Shown here in pieces: positions 33,660-40,493 of a stretch of 40,493 nucleotides of DNA; positions within the stretch are counted from its first letter, which is position 1, and each line of letters opens with the position of its first letter. The position numbers and the translations under genes were made by a program. A model generated the notes under the pieces. The model saw only the letters and a program-made list of their open reading frames with translations. It was not told the origin of the DNA and ran no database searches. Source of the DNA: Candidatus Zhuqueibacterota bacterium (GTDB taxonomy: Bacteria > Zhuqueibacterota > Zhuqueibacteria > Residuimicrobiales > Oceaniaggregativiventaceae). The DNA lies in assembly GCA_014728115.1 (NCBI GenBank), contig WJME01000159.1, forward strand, positions 1 to 40,493, in the 5' to 3' direction.

Positions 33660-36600
33660 CTAGAGTTCTCTGGCTTTTCTCAGCAATTTAAAGGGTTCAT
33701 TCAATCCATAGGCAATGGTATCATAATCCTGTCCTGCTGGTTGTGTTTCAGGAGCAGCCTCGAATTGTGCCGGCCAGGCTGCACCGCGAGGCGGATTTTT
33801 ATGATGCGGGCCTAAAAGGTTTTTCAACGAGCCGACGACCCGAACCACAATTCGATTGGTACCGTTTCGTATATGATCGGTCACGTCCAGTTCATAGGGA
33901 TGCCAGGCAATATGTCCGGCAAATTTTTCATTTACATACACCTTTGCCAGAGTACCCTGCCATTCGTCCAATCTCACAACAGTTTGTCCGGAAAGATCTT
34001 GAATGTTAAAAAATTGTTCATAATCCACGGCCTCACTGTAACAATTCAGCCCCTGACGGTTCCAGGGTCCCAACTCCAGATCCTTGGATTCAACGAGTGT
34101 CCAGCCGTGTTTCTGGCTCTGCAACTTAAAGTCACCCAGCAAATAGATGGGTTCCAGTTCAGAATGAATAGTCATCTGATCTGCCCGGAGAACCAAATGG
34201 TTTTTTCCCTGATTGAGATGAGGTCCGATAGCATACTTGCCAAAAGCTTTATCCAGCCAGTAAGAGTCGGGCAGTGGCTCGACAACGGTTCCATTGACCT
34301 CGAGTTGCCAGCATTCAGGACGTTCTACCACAGCAAAGCAAGAGTCAGGATTGGCTCCGTCGATCTCTGCAATATATTCAACACTGAACCCCTTGTTCGC
34401 CGGAAAGTCATTTTTCTGCAAGATTTCATCTTTGAATTGTACGGCTCGACTCCAGGGATTATTCTCCAGACCAAAATGCTTGAAAATTTTGTCTGCTGCC
34501 TGAAAAAAGTACATGAATCCTTGTTCCCGGCCTTCCAGAGTCAGGTGGCAATAGTCCAGAATCAGCATGTTGGGATGCGTGGTCATCACTTTTGTGGGGT
34601 ATACCGGTTCGATTTCAGTCATGGGAACTGGTTCTTTCTTTGGCCCGGCATCTGAGGTGGTCTTTTCATCGCTGAAAAACAACAACAATGATCCGGCGGG
34701 GGGTAATTCAAAGCGGAGTGACACTTTGTCACCAGCTTTTGTGAAAGAGTATTCACTGATCTTGCCGGTTACAGGATCCAGCTCGAGAACATTTTGTCCA
34801 TCTGTCTTTAGAGATCCCTGTGAGGATTCTGTCAGGCTGGTATTGGTGAGCAGCAGCAAATCGCCCTCTTGCAGCATGCGACGATGGTGATACAGAATGC
34901 CATTGTTGTGCTGAGGCAGATGCCATTCAATCGCGGAAGGTTTTGCGGTCAAAAGATCGATGACCAATGATGATGAATCGACCACCTGCCATTGATCGCG
35001 ATATTGATCTGCCAGTTCTTTGATTTCTGCTGTCTCTTTTCCATCGAGGGTGTGGGGCAGAGATCCCACTGAAATGATCTTTCCCTGATTTTTCAGATAG
35101 GCTTTTAGCAAATCGACTGTGGTGCGATCGAGATTTTCTGTTCCTTGCGGCAATACGATCGTATCATAGCGGCTGTGCCCCACTATCATATAGTGATTTT
35201 TTACACTGCCCAGGTGGGAGATAATATTCTCACTGCCAAGATCATATTCGACTTGGTTGTTTTCGAGTTCCCGCACAAAATCCTGAAATTGTTCTCCCAG
35301 AGGATCCAGTTTTTCATGTGCTTTTGGCCGGCTGTAATACATCCAGGCCGTGGTGGTAGGTTCCAGCACCAGAATATGGTTTGCCTGTTTTCCCACAGAC
35401 ATGGCCAATGACAGGCGTGCGGTATAGTCGGTAATCAGGCGATAATCTTGCCACCAGGGGGCATGATAGGAAAAAGATTGCGGATGATCCCGTTTGCGCG
35501 CGCCTTTGATGGTCGCATAATTGAGATGTGGATTGACATAATTGACGCCAAGGACGAATTGCCAGTCTGCGATGCGTTTCATGTCTTCGAAGCGGAGCTC
35601 CCAGCCTCCGGCTCCATAGGTTTCGCTCAGGGTTCTGCGGCGTCCGGTCTGGTTGGCAGCGCTGCGCACTTGTTTGACAGCCCGAACATTTCCGAATTGG
35701 GCATTCACATCAGTGCGATATTGATTCATGAGAATATCGATGCCCGGCATCTGATGCCAGGCATACATGGCCATATTGTCTGAACCGTGACGGGGACTTG
35801 GCCATCCGTGTTCCCAATAGTGTCCGGTCCACTCTAAACCCTTTTCTTCGCAATAGTCATACCAGGGTTTTGACCAGCGGTCAATAAAGAGTTCCAATAA
35901 CAGGGCATAATAGTTATGGCGGATTCGTTTCCAGTCGCCGGTTTCGAGCCATAAGGAGAGAAGAAGAGGCTGCAGGTCATATCCCCAGCGTTCTTTGAAC
36001 CGGTCGAACAGATCCGGTGTCCATTTGATGTCGCCCGGGGGACTGATATTGGGTTCGTCTGTAAAGACGCCGGGCATGGTCATCCCGAATTCATCACTAC
36101 AGTGTTGTTCATACCCCTGCATGGTGACATCGAGGAATTTCTCGGTCACTCCGGGAAGCAACAGATCTACATAAGAAAAACCGCCGAACCATCCGCCTCG
36201 TCTGTAAAACCGTTTTTCGATGAGGGTATAGTCACCTTGTTGGCCGGGTCGGGGATTTTCTTGAAGCAAAATCCATTCATTGTCCTGATTTCGTTCAAAT
36301 GCGCAAAAAAACGAATCTGACAACGAATCGGGCCAGACCGAAACTCGGTGCATGGCGAGACCCTGACCTTGTTGATAGGATTCCGGCATTTGGTCCGGCA
36401 CATGGCCGCCGGCAAAACCGCTGGGATAAGAGTTCTCGTCATAGATCCATACTTTCATGCCCAGTTTTTTTCCGGTTTGCACGGTGTGGCGGAACAGGGC
36501 ATGCCATTCATCGGAAAGATAAGGAGTGATCAGACCGGGCCGGGGATGCACAAACACACCACCCAGCCCTTTTTCATGAAAATCCTCGAGTTGTTCTGTT

Positions 36601-36791
36601 ATTTGTTCTTTGCTCATGCGGTCATTCCACACCCACAAGGGAGCCGGGCGATATTCTGCCGGCGGAGAATCGAACTGACTCGCAAGCGTGGCAAATGAAT
36701 TTAATGCAGTCATGGTTTGAGAATTTTTGTTGCAGGATGTGAAAACAAAGCCGACCAAGATCAAACAGTAAAAACTAATCACTATTTTCAT
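33660..36791 (-). CDS. GH106-like glycoside hydrolase (alpha-L-rhamnosidase-like), lipoprotein
   Basis: 1043 residues. Signal with lipobox FTSC (Cys20). The first conserved block 'RPAPLWVWNDRMSKEQI...GLGGVFVHPRPG' and 'WIYDENSYPSGFAGG' are typical of the GH106/alpha-L-rhamnosidase-related family. Candidate acid residues are Glu246 in 'FTDEPN' and Glu390 in 'LSETYGAGGWE'. The C-terminal third contains GH2-like sugar-binding beta domains ('VRLDEWQGTLAKVYVNEKFAG', 'YELDVTDHIRNGTNRIVVRVVGS'). Start: GTG at 36815 gives 1051 residues, but GGAGAG just before the ATG at 36791 makes that the likely start. Predicted to act on plant or algal glycans at the cell surface. The exact sugar is unknown. Confidence 0.85.
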   Translation of the reverse strand: MKIVISFYCLILVGFVFTSCNKNSQTMTALNSFATLASQFDSPPAEYRPAPLWVWNDRMSKEQITEQLEDFHEKGLGGVFVHPRPGLITPYLSDEWHALFRHTVQTGKKLGMKVWIYDENSYPSGFAGGHVPDQMPESYQQGQGLAMHRVSVWPDSLSDSFFCAFERNQDNEWILLQENPRPGQQGDYTLIEKRFYRRGGWFGGFSYVDLLLPGVTEKFLDVTMQGYEQHCSDEFGMTMPGVFTDEPNISPPGDIKWTPDLFDRFKERWGYDLQPLLLSLWLETGDWKRIRHNYYALLLELFIDRWSKPWYDYCEEKGLEWTGHYWEHGWPSPRHGSDNMAMYAWHQMPGIDILMNQYRTDVNAQFGNVRAVKQVRSAANQTGRRRTLSETYGAGGWELRFEDMKRIADWQFVLGVNYVNPHLNYATIKGARKRDHPQSFSYHAPWWQDYRLITDYTARLSLAMSVGKQANHILVLEPTTTAWMYYSRPKAHEKLDPLGEQFQDFVRELENNQVEYDLGSENIISHLGSVKNHYMIVGHSRYDTIVLPQGTENLDRTTVDLLKAYLKNQGKIISVGSLPHTLDGKETAEIKELADQYRDQWQVVDSSSLVIDLLTAKPSAIEWHLPQHNNGILYHHRRMLQEGDLLLLTNTSLTESSQGSLKTDGQNVLELDPVTGKISEYSFTKAGDKVSLRFELPPAGSLLLFFSDEKTTSDAGPKKEPVPMTEIEPVYPTKVMTTHPNMLILDYCHLTLEGREQGFMYFFQAADKIFKHFGLENNPWSRAVQFKDEILQKNDFPANKGFSVEYIAEIDGANPDSCFAVVERPECWQLEVNGTVVEPLPDSYWLDKAFGKYAIGPHLNQGKNHLVLRADQMTIHSELEPIYLLGDFKLQSQKHGWTLVESKDLELGPWNRQGLNCYSEAVDYEQFFNIQDLSGQTVVRLDEWQGTLAKVYVNEKFAGHIAWHPYELDVTDHIRNGTNRIVVRVVGSLKNLLGPHHKNPPRGAAWPAQFEAAPETQPAGQDYDTIAYGLNEPFKLLRKAREL

Positions 36792-36811
36792 CGGGCTCTC
36801 CGATTGTTTGT

Positions 36812-36834
36812 TCACTCACTCACTCACTCACTCA
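36812..36834. repeat. Tetranucleotide microsatellite (TCAC)5
   Basis: Five perfect TCAC units plus a partial one, read as GTGA on the strand of the glycoside hydrolase. It ends about 20 nt before that gene's ATG and overlaps the edge of the adjacent palindrome. The GTG that forms the longer start of the gene lies in the last unit, so a change in copy number would shift that start out of frame. Confidence 0.85.
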
Positions 36835-36880
36835 TACATTCATAACGCGGGGTTTTAAACCCCGCGTTATGAATGTATGA
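36832..36880. repeat. Perfect 24-bp-arm palindrome between divergent genes
   Basis: Both arms are fully complementary for 24 nt around a single central T, with GC-rich core CGCGGGG/CCCCGCG and AT-rich ends. It lies between two divergently transcribed genes, where a terminator is not expected, and has no T run on either side. The core and general shape resemble the hairpin at 23191-23218, and the 10-mer ATAACGCGGG recurs at 40421-40430, so it may belong to a dispersed palindromic repeat family. Confidence 0.85.
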
Positions 36881-37109
36881 ATATGCTCTCCAATCGTTTT
36901 TTTAATATAAACAACCGCAAATCGTTTTGCAAGTAGTCTGTAAAGCTTTAATGTATCGGGATTATGTTGATTCGGATTTTATCGCGCGCAACTTTTGTCG
37001 CAATTAAATCCAGAACCATTGACCCCGCGCTGTATATCTGATTGTTCTGTGGAATATCTTATCCCGTCATGTGGTCTAATGGGTAACTCTAGCCTTTGGA
37101 GGACAAGTG
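36881..37109. other. Upstream region of the TonB receptor gene, no gene
   Basis: AT-rich stretch with no coding potential I could support. It must hold the promoter of the receptor operon, but I found no pair of hexamers with convincing spacing. GGAGG at 37098-37102 is the ribosome binding site for the ATG at 37110. Confidence 0.5.
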
Positions 37110-39572
37110 ATGGTGTTCAGATCTTTTTCGAGAATGGTTATCCTTTGGATTATACTTTGTTCTTTGGTACCCGATCGGGCGATCGGGCAACAAACATACG
37201 ATATCAGCGGTCATGTGCGGGATGGCCGGAGCGGAGAAGCGCTTCCCTATGCCAATGTGGTGGTCAAGGGCACGTCCCGCGGCACGACCACCAATACGAA
37301 CGGTTATTTTGTACTGGTCAATGAGCCCGCTGGATTATGTACCCTGTTGGTTCACTATATTGGCTATGAATCGCAACAGATAAGCTTTAAAAATGGTCCT
37401 CAATTGGCTCCGCTGACGGTTGGCATGAAACAAACTGTGCTCAACGTAAAAGGAATAAGCGTCACAGCCCAGGCTGAGATGCTGCAGACCAATAACGGTA
37501 TCAGTCAGATGACGGTTTCGCCGCGAACGCTTTCGTCATTGCCCACCGTCGGAGAGGTGGATCTATTTCGCACCATGCAGCTCCTGCCCGGTGTCAGTGG
37601 CGTGTCTGACGGTTCATCGGGACTCTATGTGCGCGGCGGCACACCGGATCAAAATTTGGTCCTGTTTGACGGGATGAGCATTTACCACGTCGATCACTTT
37701 TTTGGTTTTTTCAGTGCCTTTAATGCCGATGCCATCAAAGATATCCGGCTTTACAAAGGAGGATATGGCGCCGAATACGGCGGACGATTGTCCAGCGTGG
37801 TCGACCTGACCGGAAAGACCGGAGATCAAAACCGTATGCGACTGGGATACGGCCTCAACCTTCTCAGTGCCCGGGCTGCCCTGGAATTGCCGTTGAGCGA
37901 TTGGGGTACTTTTTTGGTTGCCGGTCGGCGGTCCTATACCGATTTTATCCGCAGCCCGCTCTATGACAGCATCTATAACATGATGACCGGCAGTGACGAA
38001 GGAGGTGCAACAGGAGGACCGGTCAGACGCGGTCCGGGACGCTTTGGCAATCAGCAGCAGGCCGAATTCAAACCCAGTTTCTATTTCTATGACCTGAACG
38101 GCAAACTCACCCTCAATCCCGGTTCCCGTGATGTGGTGTCGTTTAGCTTTTACAACGGCAAAGATAATCTGGACAAATCCCAGGATTTTTCCGATTTTGG
38201 TTTTCGTTTCCGGGATACCGGGGCCAGTGCCACGCTCGAAACCTCTGATTTTACCCGTTGGGGAAACCTCGGGTTCAGCGGCAAATGGTCCCGTCAGTGG
38301 AGTGATCGTCTGCATATGGATGTACTGGCAGCCCGTTCCCATTATTTTAGCGACTATGAGGTCAGTTCGAATTTGCAGGGGATAACGCCGGCAAGCAGTG
38401 ACAGCGCCAGAGGACCAAGAAGCTTTAACAATGCGTCTAATGAGAATAACAATGTGTGGGATACGAGCCTTAAACTCGACATGGATTATCAGCTGGCCGC
38501 TTCACATCGGTTGGACTTTGGCATGCAATTCTCTGATTTCGAGAACGAGTTTTCATCCTTTCGAAATGATTCCATCTTGATTTTTTCCCGCAATACCCAG
38601 GCCAGGATGAATGCAGCTTATATTCAGGACAAGTGGAAAATAAAGTCCACAGAATTGACTCTGGGTTTGCGAGGATCATATTATGACAAAACCGGTAAAC
38701 TCTACTATGAGCCTCGTGCTTCGGTGAGCGTGCCCACCTTTAAGAATACGAGCCTGAAAGGTGCCTGGGGTCACTATTATCAATTCGTCAACCAGATCAC
38801 CAATCAAGATATCGCCGAGGGTGCACGGGATTTCTGGCTATTAGCGGATGAGGACTTTGATCCGGGATTCGCCGAGCACCGCATAGTGGGATTAAATTAT
38901 GAAAATGCTGATTATGTATTTTCTATGGAAGTGTTTCAAAAAGACCTAAAGGATCTCATTGAATTTTCAAGACGGTTTGTGGTAAGCGGCGATCATCCAC
39001 GCAATCGCCGGATTATGCCGGTGGATAACTTTTTTATTGGCACCGGCGAAGCACGAGGAATAGAACTATTAGTGCAAAAAAAACGGGGACAGCTCACCGG
39101 ATGGCTCGGTTATACTCTTGGTAGGGTGGACTATACATTCCCAGCCATGAATAATGGCGAGGCTTTTCCTGCCAGTCACGACCGCAGACATGAAATCAAT
39201 CTGGTTACAAGATATCAAATCGGTGTGTGGTCCCTGGCTGCGACCTGGGTATTTGCTTCTGGCAGTCCATATACGGCTCCGGTGAGTCAATACTTTGTGC
39301 CGCTACTGGATGGCTCGTCGCAAAGCTATATCCATGTCAGTGACAAGAATAGCCATCGGTTTCCGGATTATCACCGACTGGATTTCAGCGTCTCGCGCAA
39401 GTGGGAATCTGATCGCTGGGAAACAGAAGCAGGGTTCAGCATTTTTAATCTCTATAACCATAAAAACATCTGGTACCGCGATTATAATCTGGATACCATG
39501 CCGATCACTGTCACAGATGTCACCATGTTGGGATTTACACCCACGGTGTATGTGCAGATGAAACTAAAATAG
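37110..39572 (+). CDS. TonB-dependent outer membrane receptor with CarboxypepD-like N-terminal domain
   Basis: 820 residues. Signal peptide 1-26, then a carboxypeptidase-regulatory-like beta domain (about 28-112, 'YDISGHVRDGRSGEALPYANVVVKG'), a plug domain (about 115-225, 'LYVRGGTPDQNLVLFDGMSIYHVDHFFGFFSAF', 'IRLYKGGYGAEYGGRLSSVVDL'), and a 22-strand-type barrel to the end. It is shorter than SusC but belongs to the same style of receptors used for siderophores, glycans or peptides in Bacteroidota-type bacteria. The ATG at 37110 is chosen over the GTG at 37107 for spacing to GGAGG. A DUF4249 lipoprotein follows 9 nt downstream, the usual partner. Ligand unknown. Confidence 0.94.
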   Translation: MVFRSFSRMVILWIILCSLVPDRAIGQQTYDISGHVRDGRSGEALPYANVVVKGTSRGTTTNTNGYFVLVNEPAGLCTLLVHYIGYESQQISFKNGPQLAPLTVGMKQTVLNVKGISVTAQAEMLQTNNGISQMTVSPRTLSSLPTVGEVDLFRTMQLLPGVSGVSDGSSGLYVRGGTPDQNLVLFDGMSIYHVDHFFGFFSAFNADAIKDIRLYKGGYGAEYGGRLSSVVDLTGKTGDQNRMRLGYGLNLLSARAALELPLSDWGTFLVAGRRSYTDFIRSPLYDSIYNMMTGSDEGGATGGPVRRGPGRFGNQQQAEFKPSFYFYDLNGKLTLNPGSRDVVSFSFYNGKDNLDKSQDFSDFGFRFRDTGASATLETSDFTRWGNLGFSGKWSRQWSDRLHMDVLAARSHYFSDYEVSSNLQGITPASSDSARGPRSFNNASNENNNVWDTSLKLDMDYQLAASHRLDFGMQFSDFENEFSSFRNDSILIFSRNTQARMNAAYIQDKWKIKSTELTLGLRGSYYDKTGKLYYEPRASVSVPTFKNTSLKGAWGHYYQFVNQITNQDIAEGARDFWLLADEDFDPGFAEHRIVGLNYENADYVFSMEVFQKDLKDLIEFSRRFVVSGDHPRNRRIMPVDNFFIGTGEARGIELLVQKKRGQLTGWLGYTLGRVDYTFPAMNNGEAFPASHDRRHEINLVTRYQIGVWSLAATWVFASGSPYTAPVSQYFVPLLDGSSQSYIHVSDKNSHRFPDYHRLDFSVSRKWESDRWETEAGFSIFNLYNHKNIWYRDYNLDTMPITVTDVTMLGFTPTVYVQMKLK

Positions 39573-39581
39573 AGGGAAATT

Positions 39582-40424
39582 ATGAAAAGACTGGTCATAA
39601 CTATTTTCTTTGCCGGTTTACTGGTCAGCGGATGCACAGATGAAACACCCTTTGCACCATCTGAAGACGATCTTGTGGTCAGAGCATATTTATATGCTGG
39701 CGAGCCTGTGGAGGATATCCAAATCACTTCAACCTTACCTCTGGGTAGCCAGGAGACTGTTGCACCGCCTATCAATGATGCGCAGGTTACTCTGCTCAAG
39801 AATGGCCGGGAATATGTCTTGGTGCCCAGTGCCGGGGATAGTGGGTATTATCACTATGCGGGATCGGATTTGGTTGTTGAGTCCGGTGACGAATTTGAGA
39901 TCAGAGTAGCTGTCAACAGCCGCCAAGTAACAGCCATGACCACCGTACCTTTTCCTCCGAATCACGTCCAAACCTCATCAACAGAGTTGCTTTTGCCCGA
40001 TTTCAGTACTCGTCCCGGTCCCGGTTCTGGTATAGGCCCGGGTGGCCGGTTGGATGATTCTACGCGGTTTATCATCCTGAACTGGCAGGAGGATGCCACG
40101 GCTTTGTTCTATGTGGTGGTGGAAAACGCAGAAGAGAATCCAGAGCCTGTTTCGTTTTTTTCTGGTATGGGCGAAGGGGGTATGCGAAGGCGATTGGTTT
40201 TTCCGCCTACCAATCATAACGAGTTTCGCATTACATTGGCCGATATTTCCTATTATGGCAAACATTTAGCCAAAATTTATCGGGTAAACCAGGAATATGC
40301 CGATCTGTACCAGTCGCGCAATCAGGATTCCCGCGATCTCAACGAGCCGTTGACCAACATCGAGGGTGGGTTGGGTGTGTTCAGCGCGTTTGCCAGTACT
40401 GCGGTCGAGTTTAATGTGAAATAA
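39582..40424 (+). CDS. DUF4249 lipoprotein, partner of the TonB receptor
   Basis: 280 residues; lipobox VSGC (Cys18). The N-terminal Ig-like part 'DDLVVRAYLYAGEPVEDIQITSTLPLG' and the end 'EPLTNIEGGLGVFSAF' are signature blocks of DUF4249, a family found almost only behind TonB-dependent receptors in Bacteroidota and related phyla. It probably sits at the outer membrane and helps bind or present the ligand, as SusD does for SusC, though without SusD homology. Middle region (about 145-165) is Gly/Pro-rich, a likely linker. It starts 9 nt after the receptor stop codon, so co-translation is likely. Confidence 0.88.
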   Translation: MKRLVITIFFAGLLVSGCTDETPFAPSEDDLVVRAYLYAGEPVEDIQITSTLPLGSQETVAPPINDAQVTLLKNGREYVLVPSAGDSGYYHYAGSDLVVESGDEFEIRVAVNSRQVTAMTTVPFPPNHVQTSSTELLLPDFSTRPGPGSGIGPGGRLDDSTRFIILNWQEDATALFYVVVENAEENPEPVSFFSGMGEGGMRRRLVFPPTNHNEFRITLADISYYGKHLAKIYRVNQEYADLYQSRNQDSRDLNEPLTNIEGGLGVFSAFASTAVEFNVK

Positions 40425-40437
40425 CGCGGGCTTTAGG

Positions 40438-40493
40438 ATGCGAGGCTCATGCCGCGAGGCTCATGATGCGAGGCTCATGCCGCGAGGCTCATG
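40438..40493. repeat. Tandem repeat, 14-nt unit, continues past the window end
   Basis: Four units of NNGCGAGGCTCATG in which NN alternates AT, CC, AT, CC, forming two exact 28-nt copies. It begins 14 nt after the DUF4249 stop codon and is cut by the window end. No spacers, so it is a satellite-type repeat and not a CRISPR array. Confidence 0.9.

Noticed and set aside
33873..34655. 260-residue open frame on the plus strand
   Set aside because: Antisense to the C-terminal sugar-binding part of the GH106-like gene; no domain signal.
40438..40493. CRISPR array at the window end
   Set aside because: The 14-nt units abut directly, with no unique spacers.

Overview
The window looks like chromosomal DNA of a free-living Gram-negative bacterium of the FCB group (Bacteroidota and relatives such as Calditrichota/KSB1). 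Evidence: a TonB-dependent receptor with a CarboxypepD-like N-terminal domain followed by a DUF4249 lipoprotein, DUF5687-type ABC membrane proteins, many lipoproteins, Tat-signal Gfo/Idh/MocA oxidoreductases, and a DUF1080/sulfatase pair. Phylum-level placement is an inference. Most genes have a recognisable Shine-Dalgarno sequence, and TTG/GTG starts are used. I saw no rRNA, tRNA, CRISPR array, transposase or phage gene.

Layout. (1) 1-6440: an ABC transporter cluster of two DUF5687-type membrane proteins, a third permease-like protein, two ATPases and one small membrane protein. (2) 6516-7121: a secreted TPR protein fused to the tail of an alpha/beta hydrolase. (3) 7315-10085: a catalytic/non-catalytic M16 peptidase pair closed by a strong terminator. 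(4) 10357-12911: a TonB_C lipoprotein, GDP-L-fucose synthase and a GNAT acetyltransferase. (5) 12913-16861, minus strand: a P2-type cation ATPase and a secreted nucleoside hydrolase. (6) 17030-18557: an isopentenyl-phosphate-kinase-like protein and a phytol/dolichol-kinase-like membrane protein, a plausible two-step isoprenoid alcohol salvage route behind a good promoter. (7) 18597-26039: glycan catabolism genes (DUF1080 lipoprotein, sulfatase, two Gfo/Idh/MocA oxidoreductases) interrupted by an overlapping pair of membrane proteins, one with a Vps62-like domain. (8) 26069-33040, minus strand: a tight four-gene operon of largely unrecognised proteins headed by a TIR-transmembrane-SUMF1 fusion. 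(9) 33132-36791, minus strand: a guanine-deaminase-like enzyme and a GH106-like glycoside hydrolase lipoprotein. (10) 37110-40424: the TonB-dependent receptor and DUF4249 lipoprotein, followed by a tandem repeat that runs off the window.

The best candidate for an undescribed system is the four-gene operon at 26069-33040. It combines a cytoplasmic TIR domain tethered to a probably periplasmic SUMF1-fold domain that lacks the catalytic cysteines, a soluble HEAT-like protein with an internal duplication, a signal peptide/periplasmic domain/TM/coiled-coil protein, and a 1123-residue membrane-anchored protein. Gaps are 10-20 nt, and a sigma70-like promoter sits just upstream. This looks like an envelope-spanning signalling or defence complex, but that function is inferred. 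The remaining signals worth a look are the isoprenoid kinase pair, the divergent-promoter palindrome with its tetranucleotide repeat near 36.8 kb, and the hydrolase-tail fusion.
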